Origin: Leeuwenhoekiella blandensis MED217
GTDB lineage: Bacteria > Bacteroidota > Bacteroidia > Flavobacteriales > Flavobacteriaceae
DNA: 64,000 nucleotides
Reading direction: 5' to 3'
Assembly (NCBI RefSeq): GCF_000152985.1
Contig: NZ_CH672395.1
Location: 475,849-539,848 of the forward strand
Shown here: positions 52,582-61,079 of the stretch, one piece after another
Layout of the letters: the number at the start of each line of letters is the position of its first letter
Numbering within the stretch: position 1 is the stretch's first letter
Made by a program: the position numbers and the translations under genes
The notes under the pieces: generated by a model
The model's database searches: none
What the model was told of the DNA's origin: nothing
Seen by the model: only the letters and a program-made list of their open reading frames with translations

Positions 52582-52920
52582 ATGAAAGAAATAAAAGCAT
52601 TTATAAAACCGAAACGAGTTCAAAATGTAATTGAAGCTCTTAGTGAAAGCGGATTTAAAAGTATGACCCTTTCCCAGGGAGAAGGAACGGGGGCTTTTAA
52701 AGCAAAAGGCGCATCACCTTCTTTAGATTTCCGTGTAACAGACAGTCCGGTGGTAAAGTTAGAACTGGTATGTCAAAACGAAGAAGCACAATCAGCAATA
52801 GATATTATCCTTGAGAATGCAAAAACAACTGAACCCGGTGACGGAATAATTTATCTTTCCGATATTGAAGATGCCTTCCAGATAAAAACCGGGGAATCCA
52901 TAAAGCGTTACGATCCCTAA
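52582..52920 (+). CDS. PII-like signalling protein
   Basis: The 112-residue protein has the PII trimer fold pattern: MKEIKAFIKPKRVQNVIEAL, then a shortened T-loop region with GEGTGAFKAKG, and GDGIIYLSDIEDAFQIKTGE. The typical uridylylation Tyr is not evident. PII-like proteins next to metal efflux operons form a known separate group (sometimes PII-NG). It may regulate the adjacent pump. Confidence 0.85.
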   Translation: MKEIKAFIKPKRVQNVIEALSESGFKSMTLSQGEGTGAFKAKGASPSLDFRVTDSPVVKLELVCQNEEAQSAIDIILENAKTTEPGDGIIYLSDIEDAFQIKTGESIKRYDP

Positions 52921-52935
52921 ATACTTTTATAGCAA

Positions 52936-53358
52936 ATGGAAAAAATAGTAAAAAAGTTGGAAAGCAAAGGCATCCGCCCTACGGCAATGCGCCTGATGAC
53001 CTATAGACGGCTGGCACAACTGAATGTGGCCGTTAGCTTAGGCGACCTTGGAAAGGATTTCGAAAGCTCGGAAAGGAGTACGCTTTTCCGTACTATGAAG
53101 ACATTTGAAGAAAAAGGAATCGTGCATCAAATTGAGGATGGCACCGGCATCATTAAATATGCCCTGTGCGAAGACAATTGTGAATGCGAGGTTGGCAACG
53201 ACCTTCACTTACATTTTCATTGCAATAGTTGCGGGGAAACCGTGTGCCTTACAGAGCACAAAATCCCTCAGATAAACCTGCCCGAAGGCTATGTGGCAGA
53301 GGATATCAATCTGGTGGCCAAGGGAGTCTGTGAGAAATGTAGCAATGACTTGGATTAA
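52936..53358 (+). CDS. Fur family metalloregulator, copy 1
   Basis: The 140-residue protein has a winged-helix N-domain (GIRPTAMRLMTYRRL and SERSTLFRTMKTFEEKGIVHQI) and a C-domain with HLHFHC sensing residues and two Cys pairs (CNSC, CEKC) for structural zinc. It may be a Zur-, Fur- or PerR-like regulator; the metal cannot be told. It starts 15 nt after the PII-like gene and is in the same run as the pump. A paralogue is at 59060. Confidence 0.85.
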   Translation: MEKIVKKLESKGIRPTAMRLMTYRRLAQLNVAVSLGDLGKDFESSERSTLFRTMKTFEEKGIVHQIEDGTGIIKYALCEDNCECEVGNDLHLHFHCNSCGETVCLTEHKIPQINLPEGYVAEDINLVAKGVCEKCSNDLD

Positions 53359-53387
53359 GTTTTTTGATTTAAAAAATTGGAACAATG

Positions 53388-53744
53388 ATGAAAATTTATA
53401 AGAAAGAAAGCAAGGTATATATGGTAGCTCAAAATAGATTGGATGCTACCGATTATGACAATTTGATATCTCAATTAAAAAACCATATACAGGCAAACCA
53501 TAAAGTGTACTGGTATATTGAAATGGAAAATTTTGAGGGGTGGACCGCAAGTGCGTATTGGAAGGGCATTGAACTGAAACTTCCGAATGAAGAACGCGTT
53601 AAAAAGGTTGCATTGGTGGGAAATACAAAATGGAAGGAACAGTTTACGGAAGTTTTGATTCCCTTTACAAGGACACATATTAAATTCTTTAGCCCTGAAG
53701 AAAAAGATTTGGCCAAGGAATGGATGGAGAAAGGAAATCATTAA
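53388..53744 (+). CDS. SpoIIAA-like/STAS-type small protein
   Basis: A 118-residue soluble protein with alternating strands and helices; the sequence YYIEMENFEG-type strand, KGIELKLPNEERVKKVALVGNTKW and FFSPEEKDLAKEWM match the STAS/SpoIIAA-like family (DUF3478 type). These proteins are frequent in stress and metal operons and have no proven enzymatic role. Start is ATG 53388 or 53385. Confidence 0.75.
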   Translation: MKIYKKESKVYMVAQNRLDATDYDNLISQLKNHIQANHKVYWYIEMENFEGWTASAYWKGIELKLPNEERVKKVALVGNTKWKEQFTEVLIPFTRTHIKFFSPEEKDLAKEWMEKGNH

Positions 53745-53801
53745 AAAAGTTAAATAAATTTAAACAGAAAGATTATGATGGACGACTGATATTTTGGGGG
53801 A

Positions 53802-53993
53802 ATGCACTGGATATGGTGGGGGCTTTGGATAATCCTTATCTTTTGGATATTCTTAATTCCTTATCCCACCCCGGGACAAAACAGACGGAAGGATAAGGCT
53901 ATGGAAGCCCTGAGAGATCGATACGCCCGGCACGAGATAAGCGATGAGGAATTTGAACAAAAGAAGAAAGTCCTTCAGGATAAGAAGAAGTAG
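53802..53993 (+). CDS. SHOCT-domain small membrane protein
   Basis: This 63-residue protein has an N-terminal hydrophobic helix (about 3-20, Trp-rich) and a C-terminal SHOCT motif (AMEALRDRYARHEISDEEFEQKKKVL). SHOCT segments often anchor or oligomerise small membrane proteins. A strong purine-rich ribosome site (GGGGGA) lies directly before the ATG. Confidence 0.8.
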   Translation: MHWIWWGLWIILIFWIFLIPYPTPGQNRRKDKAMEALRDRYARHEISDEEFEQKKKVLQDKKK

Positions 53994-54050
53994 TTATAAG
54001 GCACAGGCATCGAAAGCGATGGCACCTATGGTATATAAAAGAAGGTAAAA

Positions 54051-54812
54051 ATGAAAAAACGGAAAGTATTTGTTTTTATATTCATTGGATTAGCCCTTGG
54101 CTTATTTATAATACAGCCCCTGGCTATTTCACTCCACATGTATGACATGCAGGGAGATAATGGCGAATGGTGGAAATCTCTGCTTGCTTCATATCAGCAG
54201 GAATTTAGAGTATGGGATTTGGATCAAGCCATAATCAAATTGCTATTTGGACTGCTGGGCATTGCCTTGTCGCTTATGTTTATGGTCAGGCAAAGAATAT
54301 TTCAATTGACCGGAAGAAAAGATAAGCTGGAGGAGATCAGAGAGCTGATTGCGGCAGGAGAAAACCAGCAAGTAGAATTTAAATCTACCTTGAGATGGGA
54401 TTTGAGGCAGTTTAAACCGAATAAGGCTTTGGAAGACGTAATAGCAAAAACAATTGCCGGGTTTATGAACACCCAAGGAGGGCATTTAATTATCGGAATT
54501 GATGATGAAGGTAGTATTCTGGGGCTGGAACAGGATTATGGTACTTTAAAAAAACCTGGCAAGGACGGGTTTGAGCAATATATAATGCAATTGGTGTCCC
54601 TCAAGTTGGGTACCCATTTTTGCACTTTGGTTAAAGTGTCTTTTCACCAATTTGAAGAAAAGGATATCTGTTATGTAAGGGTTCACAAATCACAAAAACC
54701 TGTGTATTTGAATTTGGGCGATCGTTCGCATTTCTTTATCAGAACAGGGAACGGAACCCGCGAGTTGGATATGCCCGAGGCGTTGGAATATATGGAAACA
54801 TACTTAAACTAA
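54051..54812 (+). CDS. Membrane protein with AlbA_2 (Schlafen-type) domain
   Basis: This 253-residue protein has two TM helices (about 7-27 and 62-82) and a C-terminal AlbA_2 domain (about 95-245: NQQVEFKSTL, IAKTIAGFMNTQGGHLIIGIDDEG and HFFIRTGNGTRELD). AlbA_2 domains are usually soluble DNA- or RNA-binding parts of regulators; tethering to the membrane is unusual. Confidence 0.8.
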   Translation: MKKRKVFVFIFIGLALGLFIIQPLAISLHMYDMQGDNGEWWKSLLASYQQEFRVWDLDQAIIKLLFGLLGIALSLMFMVRQRIFQLTGRKDKLEEIRELIAAGENQQVEFKSTLRWDLRQFKPNKALEDVIAKTIAGFMNTQGGHLIIGIDDEGSILGLEQDYGTLKKPGKDGFEQYIMQLVSLKLGTHFCTLVKVSFHQFEEKDICYVRVHKSQKPVYLNLGDRSHFFIRTGNGTRELDMPEALEYMETYLN

Positions 54813-54817
54813 ACAAT

Positions 54818-55072
54818 ATGGGATTTTTAAAACATTTATTAAGAGGAAATTATGGTCATCATTCCAACAAGCATCAACGTAAAAATAATGACCCAAGATT
54901 TAATGAACCCAAGGTTGTTGTGAGATGTACAAAATGCGGCAAAGACAATCCTGAAAATGCTTCTTTTTGTCAACATTATGGCGAGCCTTTAGGTAAAGTA
55001 AAATGCATAAGTTGTCAAGAACCAATACCTATGGATGCAAAATTTTGTTCTAAATGTGGCAATGAAGTATAG
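54818..55072 (+). CDS. Zinc-ribbon protein with one Cys lost
   Basis: The 84-residue protein has two zinc ribbons: the first C37, C40, C51 and then Y54 (CQHYGEPL) where Cys is expected, the second complete (C63, C66, C77, C80). The N-terminus is basic. The missing Cys is a TAT codon instead of TGT. It follows the AlbA_2 gene by 5 nt. Confidence 0.75.
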   Translation: MGFLKHLLRGNYGHHSNKHQRKNNDPRFNEPKVVVRCTKCGKDNPENASFCQHYGEPLGKVKCISCQEPIPMDAKFCSKCGNEV

Positions 55073-55129
55073 TTTACATTATGAGAATAAGCAAACAACT
55101 TATTGAACGGACTTAAATAATTTTTAAAT

Positions 55130-56020
55130 ATGCTCTTAAATAAGCGGATATCAATTTTTGACTTCTTGAAAACCATAAAATTTGACCTGATATTTATCGG
55201 TAGTTATTCAATTCTGGTTGGCTATATAGACCAATATGGTTTTTTGTCAAAAATCTCTATTCCAATTGCAATAACCGGCGTTTTTGGTACTGCGGTGGCT
55301 CTACTTTTGGGTTTTCGAACCAATCAAGCCTATGAACGGTGGTGGGAAGCCCGTATTATTTGGGGGGCTATTGTCAATGATTCCAGAACACTGGTCAGGC
55401 AGTGTGTGTCTTTTTTTGCAAGGGATCAAGGAGGCTATCAAAAGATGGTGAAAGAGATGACCGATCGTCAGGTAATCTGGTGCTATGCCCTAGGGGAATC
55501 GTTGAGGAAACTACCCTTTTCCACTCGGGTTAAGGTATACTCAGAATCCTATGGGATTAAAGCATTTAATATTCCTAATGCTTTATTGTCACAACACTCT
55601 GAAACTTTGTTAAAGGCAAAAGAAATTGGTATGGTCAATGATTTTCAGCAGGTACAGATAGACAGTACTATAGCCAGGTTATGTGATTCAATGGGCAAAT
55701 GCGAACGTATAAAAAATACTGTCTTCCCCAAAGCACACAGCTTATTGATTCATTTGATCATCTACGTTTTTGCTACAATGTTGCCTTTTGGATTGGACGA
55801 TAAAAATATAGCAGTTGAAATCGCTATAACATTTATTATACCAGTCATTTTCATTGCCATTGAAAAAACATCCATACTCATGCAGGATCCCTTTGAAAAC
55901 GACCCTTTGGATACACCCATGACTGATTTGGCCGAAACGATAGAAATAAACATTAAACAAATGATAGGTGAAACAGATGTTCCTGTAAAGAAAGAGCCAA
56001 CAGATTATTATATTTTATAA
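55130..56020 (+). CDS. Bestrophin-like channel protein
   Basis: The 296-residue protein matches bacterial bestrophins: LLGFRTNQAYERWWEAR, the hallmark after TM2, then WGAIVNDSRTLVRQ and the C-terminal DPFENDPLDTPMTDLAETIEINIKQM. Bacterial bestrophins form pentameric ion channels in the inner membrane, cation-selective in the studied case. It is part of the ion-handling group in the island. Confidence 0.9.
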   Translation: MLLNKRISIFDFLKTIKFDLIFIGSYSILVGYIDQYGFLSKISIPIAITGVFGTAVALLLGFRTNQAYERWWEARIIWGAIVNDSRTLVRQCVSFFARDQGGYQKMVKEMTDRQVIWCYALGESLRKLPFSTRVKVYSESYGIKAFNIPNALLSQHSETLLKAKEIGMVNDFQQVQIDSTIARLCDSMGKCERIKNTVFPKAHSLLIHLIIYVFATMLPFGLDDKNIAVEIAITFIIPVIFIAIEKTSILMQDPFENDPLDTPMTDLAETIEINIKQMIGETDVPVKKEPTDYYIL

Positions 56021-56026
56021 TACAAG

Positions 56027-56467
56027 ATGAATACAATGGATTTTCAAACTGAAATAACACTGATACCGAGATTATTTGTCGCTCTTTTACTAGGTGTCCT
56101 GATAGGACTCGATAGGGAAATTGACGGAAATGCGGCAGGAATTAGAACGTATGCAGCCGTTTGCCTTGGGGCCGCATTAATTACAATAATCAATACTCAT
56201 ATTGAAGTAACTGACCAAACCCGCATTGTCGCCAATATTGTTTCCGGTATTGGGTTCCTTGGTGCAGGAATTATTTTTAGGGATAGCGCGAAAAATTTAA
56301 TTTCCGGTTTGACTACCGCAGCTACAATTTGGGCCACTGCCGCGGTTGGTATATCAATTGGGTTTGGTATGTACCTCATTGGAAGTGTTACATCCGCTTT
56401 TCTTATTCTATTATTGGTTTCACATCATTTCCCTTTTTTGAAAAAACATAAAATAAACAACACCTAA
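56027..56467 (+). CDS. MgtC/SapB family membrane protein
   Basis: The 146-residue protein has four TM helices with MgtC landmarks: GVLIGLDREIDGNAAGIRTYAAVCLGAAL, GFLGAGIIFRD and GLTTAATIWATAAVGISIGFG. It lacks the C-terminal ACT-like domain of pathogen MgtC. The role may be in magnesium/phosphate stress or membrane ATPase regulation (family knowledge). The next gene starts 1 nt after its stop. Confidence 0.9.
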   Translation: MNTMDFQTEITLIPRLFVALLLGVLIGLDREIDGNAAGIRTYAAVCLGAALITIINTHIEVTDQTRIVANIVSGIGFLGAGIIFRDSAKNLISGLTTAATIWATAAVGISIGFGMYLIGSVTSAFLILLLVSHHFPFLKKHKINNT

Positions 56468-56468
56468 A

Positions 56469-59021
56469 ATGAAAAAATTACAACTGAAAATTCCGGTATT
56501 GCTACCTCAGGTGCCAAATGAAAAAGACACTTGTGTGCAAAGGCTCATTGCTGAATTAGAGGCCAAAGAGGGTCTTGAAAAAGTACATATAGTAGATGAT
56601 CAGGAAGATACGGTGCCACAATTGTGCTTTCATTACGATCCGGATATAATTTCTATTGACCGAATTCAATCTTTGGCGGAAAATGCCGGGGCAGAAATTA
56701 CAGAAAAATATGGTCATCTTCTTTTAGAGGTTGAGGGGATTAGGCATACCCGGCATGCAAGGACTTTAGAAAAGAGTCTGCTGAATATCAAAGGCGTTTT
56801 GGAAGCTTCCGCCAATGCCGGAGGAATGATCCGTTTAGAATATGATAAACGGGAAACAAGTTTTGATGAGATAACTACAAAGCTCGAAAAAGAAAACCTA
56901 CAAGTTAAAAAAAGCTCCTCTGCTGAGAATAAGGGCTTTAAATCTGCCGAAAAGAATCCTCAAAATTTAAATAAAGAAAAGGTAAGGGATATAGAAGAAC
57001 AAAAGCATAAAGATACTGATCTCCAGAATCATAGAGAAGCGGATAGCCACGGGGCCGGGGAAGAAAATTCCCACGCCCACGGAGGTATTTTTGGGAAAAA
57101 CACCGAACTTATTTTTGCTATTATTTGTGGTGCTCTTTTGGGTATTGGTTTTGGTTTGTCCTACGTAACATCAATACCGGAATGGGTCAGCTTATCCCTA
57201 TACATAGGTGCCTACTTTTTTGGAGGTTACTTTACAGCAAAAGAAGCCATACAGACCGTAGCCAAAGGTGGATTTGAAATTGATTTTCTCATGTTGGTCG
57301 CAGCTATAGGAGCAGCTATTCTTGGGGAATGGGCTGAAGGAGCTTTGTTATTATTTCTCTTTAGCCTGGGGCATGCCTTGGAGCATTATGCAATGAACAA
57401 AGCACGAAAATCTATAGCTGCACTGGCAGAACTGGCGCCAAAAACAGCTTTGGTTAAGAAAAATGGTAAAACGGAAGAAGTTGGTATCGAAAAACTCAAT
57501 ATTGGTGATATCATTGTGGTGAAACCAAATAGTAAAATATCTGCAGATGGCGTAGTGGTAGATGGGCAGAGTAGTGTTAACCAGGCTCCAATAACCGGGG
57601 AGAGTGTACCGGTAGATAAAGTTCCCGTAGAAGATGTTGAGAAGGATTACTCAGAGGTAGATGATATTAAAGATGAAAACCGCGTTTTTGCCGGAACGAT
57701 CAATGGGAACAATACTTTGGAGATTAAAGTTATCAAAGCAGCCAAAGATTCAACGCTTTCCCGATTGGTGAAACTGGTTAACGAAGCTCAGACTCAAAAA
57801 TCGCCTACCCAGTTGCTCACCGATAAATTTGAAAAATATTTTGTGCCGTCCGTCCTTATTTTGGTCGGGATTCTTTTGTTTGCTTTTTTAGTTATTGACG
57901 AACCCTTTAGCGCCAGCTTTTACAGGGCGATGGCCGTATTAGTAGCTGCAAGTCCCTGTGCGTTGGCAATCTCGACCCCAAGTGCTGTATTAAGTGGAGT
58001 GGCCAGAGCTGCCCGTGGCGGGGTATTAATTAAAGGAGGGCGCCCTCTGGAGGACCTGGGGGTTATTACCGCCCTAGCCTTTGATAAAACCGGAACTCTA
58101 ACGGAAGGAAAGCCAAAACTTACCCAAGTGGTGCCACTTGGAAATATATCTGAAAACGAACTTCTCAAAATAGCAGTAGCTGTGGAAAGTTTGAGTGATC
58201 ACCCCCTGGCCAAAGCTGTAGTTCGTGATGGAAAAGAGCGTCTGGAAGGCGAGGAAATCCCAAATGCCTCTAATTTAGAGGCAGTTCTGGGTAAAGGGAT
58301 TAAAGCATCGTTTGGCAATGATAAAATCTATATAGGTAACCTCGACCTGTACGAAGGGCTTGATGAGAGTACACCTTCCGAAAAAATAGCTACGAAAGTG
58401 CGTGGTCTTGAAGGTGGTGGAAATACAACAATGCTTATACGAAAAAATGAAGAATATATAGGCATCATTGCATTAATGGATACCCCTCGTGAAGCCGCCA
58501 AGGGAACCCTCAAAAAATTAAAAGAAATCGGCATTAAACGAATGATCATGCTTACCGGAGATAACCAGAAGGTAGCAGACGCTGTAGCAGAAGAAATAGG
58601 ATTGACCGATGCCTGGGGGAGCCTATTGCCGGAAGAAAAAGTGGATGCTATAAAAGAATTAAAAGAAAAGGAATCCAAGGTGGCAATGGTGGGCGATGGC
58701 GTTAATGATGCCCCTGCCATGGCAAACAGCACTGTAGGCATAGCTATGGGTGCTGCGGGAAGTGATGTGGCCCTAGAAACGGCGGATATTGCGCTAATGG
58801 CCGACAAGTTGGAAACCCTGCCCTTTGCCATAGGCTTAAGCAGGAAGGCAAAGGCGATTATCAGACAGAACCTTTGGGTAAGCCTTGGTATTGTTGCCCT
58901 ACTTATACCTTCAACCATATTCGGCTTGGCAAATATTGGAATGGCGGTTGTAATCCATGAAGGTTCCACACTACTGGTGGTTTTTAATGCGTTAAGGCTT
59001 TTGGCTTATAAAAAAGAATAG
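56469..59021 (+). CDS. P1B-4-type heavy-metal P-type ATPase
   Basis: This 850-residue pump has S495-P-C497 in the metal-transport helix, phosphorylation D539 (DKTGTLTEG), GDGVNDAPAMA and the terminal-helix motif H830-EGST. SPC with HEGST indicates group P1B-4 (cobalt, zinc, cadmium or iron export). At the N-terminus are two HMA-like folds; the second has H93-x-x-H96 where CxxC is normal, and the first lacks the pair. A His/Asp/Glu-rich linker (about 175-205) precedes TM1. It exports metal from the cytosol. Confidence 0.9.
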   Translation: MKKLQLKIPVLLPQVPNEKDTCVQRLIAELEAKEGLEKVHIVDDQEDTVPQLCFHYDPDIISIDRIQSLAENAGAEITEKYGHLLLEVEGIRHTRHARTLEKSLLNIKGVLEASANAGGMIRLEYDKRETSFDEITTKLEKENLQVKKSSSAENKGFKSAEKNPQNLNKEKVRDIEEQKHKDTDLQNHREADSHGAGEENSHAHGGIFGKNTELIFAIICGALLGIGFGLSYVTSIPEWVSLSLYIGAYFFGGYFTAKEAIQTVAKGGFEIDFLMLVAAIGAAILGEWAEGALLLFLFSLGHALEHYAMNKARKSIAALAELAPKTALVKKNGKTEEVGIEKLNIGDIIVVKPNSKISADGVVVDGQSSVNQAPITGESVPVDKVPVEDVEKDYSEVDDIKDENRVFAGTINGNNTLEIKVIKAAKDSTLSRLVKLVNEAQTQKSPTQLLTDKFEKYFVPSVLILVGILLFAFLVIDEPFSASFYRAMAVLVAASPCALAISTPSAVLSGVARAARGGVLIKGGRPLEDLGVITALAFDKTGTLTEGKPKLTQVVPLGNISENELLKIAVAVESLSDHPLAKAVVRDGKERLEGEEIPNASNLEAVLGKGIKASFGNDKIYIGNLDLYEGLDESTPSEKIATKVRGLEGGGNTTMLIRKNEEYIGIIALMDTPREAAKGTLKKLKEIGIKRMIMLTGDNQKVADAVAEEIGLTDAWGSLLPEEKVDAIKELKEKESKVAMVGDGVNDAPAMANSTVGIAMGAAGSDVALETADIALMADKLETLPFAIGLSRKAKAIIRQNLWVSLGIVALLIPSTIFGLANIGMAVVIHEGSTLLVVFNALRLLAYKKE

Positions 59022-59059
59022 AAAATCCGGACTTAGACTGTTTTTCGAAAGAATATAAA

Positions 59060-59488
59060 ATGACAAAAACGGAAAAAAAATTATCGTCCAAAGGGATACG
59101 TTCCACTGAAATGAGGTTGAAAATTTACAAATACCTCAAAAGGAAAACTTATGCGGTAAGTTTAAATGAAATGCAAAAAGTCTTTATCCATAAAAATATC
59201 AAAACAGCCAATAAGACCACTTTCTATAGGACGATAAAGCTCTTTGAGAAAAAAAGCATGGTGCACCAAATTGACGATGGAACTGCTTTTGCAAAATATG
59301 CGCTTTCTGATGAAAACACCAATGTTAAACTCAGTACAGGTTTACATATGCACTTTCATTGTACCGATTGTAAGAAAACAATCTGTTTACCAAATAAAAT
59401 ATCGGAAGAGAGTTTGCCAGACCAGTATGAGGTGAACGATGTGAACCTGGTATTAAAAGGGATATGTAAAAATTGTAGTAAAAAATAA
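59060..59488 (+). CDS. Fur family metalloregulator, copy 2
   Basis: The 142-residue protein is a paralogue of the gene at 52936, with SSKGIRSTEMRLKIYKYL, TTFYRTIKLFEKKSMVHQIDDGT, HMHFHCTDCKKTICL and CKNC. Structural zinc pairs and the HxHxHC sensing segment are retained. It follows the ATPase by 38 nt, so each major exporter has its own Fur-type regulator nearby. The metal is undetermined. Confidence 0.85.
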   Translation: MTKTEKKLSSKGIRSTEMRLKIYKYLKRKTYAVSLNEMQKVFIHKNIKTANKTTFYRTIKLFEKKSMVHQIDDGTAFAKYALSDENTNVKLSTGLHMHFHCTDCKKTICLPNKISEESLPDQYEVNDVNLVLKGICKNCSKK

Positions 59489-59500
59489 TAGGTGGGAGTG

Positions 59501-59547
59501 CCTTAAGCCTGAATCCCAGCCCCCAATGGTCAAGCTTAAGGTTTTTT
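59501..59547 (+). terminator. Terminator after the second Fur gene
   Basis: The stem CCTTAAGC (59501-59508) pairs with GCTTAAGG (59534-59541), followed by TTTTTT; the loop is long (25 nt). Confidence 0.7.
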
Positions 59548-59572
59548 CCACCGTAACGAACTTAAAAAAAAT

Positions 59573-60982
59573 ATGAATATGGAAAAATTTGATGTAACTA
59601 TAATAGGATCTGGCCCGGGCGGGTATGTAAGTGCGATCCGTTGCGCCCAATTAGGATTAAAAGTAGCCATTGTTGAAAGGTACAGCACGCTTGGCGGCAC
59701 CTGCCTTAACGTGGGCTGTATCCCGTCAAAAGCCTGGCTTGAAGCCTCTGAGCATTATTACAAACTCAAACATCAATTCGAAAATTTTGGGATTGATGTA
59801 AAAGAAGCCAATGTCGATATCAAAAAAATGAACCAAAGGGTTCAGGATGTGGTACAGGAAATCATCAATGGCGTTGGGTATCTGATGAAAAAGAACAAAG
59901 TTACCGTCTATGAAGGCCACGGCACCATCAAGGACAAAAACACGATTGAGATTAAGGCCGAAGCTAAAACGGAAACTATAGAAACCGATAAAATTATCAT
60001 TGCCACAGGGTCCAAACCCGCTTCCTTGCCCAATATTAAAATCGATAAAAAAAGGATAATCTCTTCTACCGAGGCCCTTGCGCTACAGGAAATTCCCGAC
60101 CATTTATTGGTCGTTGGTGGAGGCGTTATCGGGGTTGAGATAGGTTCTGTTTTCGCCCGCCTGGGCTCTAAGGTGTCTATTGTGGAATATTTTGATAGCC
60201 TCATCGCCACTATGGATGGCGCACTGGGACATCAATTGCATCGTTCCCTAAGAAAACAGGGAATTGAGTTTTATTTGGAACATAAAGTGACCAATGCAAC
60301 AGCAACGGACAACAAAGTTGAATTGAAAGCGGAAAACCTGTCCGATAAAAAAGAAATGAATTTAGAAGGCGACTATTGCCTTATGGCCATTGGCCGGAAA
60401 CCGTACACCGCCAATTTAGGCCTTGAAAACATTGGCGTGGAAACCAATGAGAAAGGACAGGTAACGGTAAATGAGAACCTTGAAACCAATGTCAAGGGTG
60501 TATATGCCATTGGGGATGTAATCCGAGGGGCAATGCTTGCCCATAAAGCCAGTGAAGAGGGCGTTTTTGTAGCCGAAAGGATAGCAGATCAAAAGCCACA
60601 TATCAATTATTCGCTTATTCCTAATATTGTTTATACCCAGCCCGAAGTGGCCGGGGTAGGCTTAACCGAAGAAGAATTGAAAGAAGCAGGAAGAAGTATT
60701 AAAACAGGCTCTTTTCCTTTTAAGGCAAATGCACGGGCAAAGATAAGTATGGACACCGACGGTTTTATAAAAGTAATTGCAGATAAGGAAACCGATGAGA
60801 TACTGGGCGTGCATATGATAGGCCCTCGCATAGCAGACAGCTACACCGAAGCGGTGGTAGCGATGGAATTCAGGGCATCTGCCGAAGATGTTGCAAGGAT
60901 GTCCCACGGGCACCCAACTTTTTCAGAAACCTTTAAAGAGGCCTGTCTGGCAGCCACCGAAGACAGGGCGTTGCATATTTAA
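59573..60982 (+). CDS. lpdA: Dihydrolipoyl dehydrogenase
   Basis: The 469-residue flavoprotein has GSGPGGY (FAD), the redox disulfide GGTCLNVGCIPSK, VVGGGVIGVEIG (NAD) and the C-terminal base GHPTFSE. It reoxidises lipoyl groups of 2-oxoacid dehydrogenase or glycine cleavage complexes. None of those partner genes is nearby, so it is probably a second copy carried with the metal genes, perhaps as a replacement for a metal-sensitive enzyme (inference). The start may be ATG 59573 or 59579. Confidence 0.9.
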   Translation: MNMEKFDVTIIGSGPGGYVSAIRCAQLGLKVAIVERYSTLGGTCLNVGCIPSKAWLEASEHYYKLKHQFENFGIDVKEANVDIKKMNQRVQDVVQEIINGVGYLMKKNKVTVYEGHGTIKDKNTIEIKAEAKTETIETDKIIIATGSKPASLPNIKIDKKRIISSTEALALQEIPDHLLVVGGGVIGVEIGSVFARLGSKVSIVEYFDSLIATMDGALGHQLHRSLRKQGIEFYLEHKVTNATATDNKVELKAENLSDKKEMNLEGDYCLMAIGRKPYTANLGLENIGVETNEKGQVTVNENLETNVKGVYAIGDVIRGAMLAHKASEEGVFVAERIADQKPHINYSLIPNIVYTQPEVAGVGLTEEELKEAGRSIKTGSFPFKANARAKISMDTDGFIKVIADKETDEILGVHMIGPRIADSYTEAVVAMEFRASAEDVARMSHGHPTFSETFKEACLAATEDRALHI

Positions 60983-61079
60983 AGTTGACCTAACAGTAAG
61001 TTCTTAAAAATTAAGACGCTACAGAGCTTTTTGAAAAATTAAGGTTTAAGTAATAAACTCAAAAAATAGATAAGATCAA

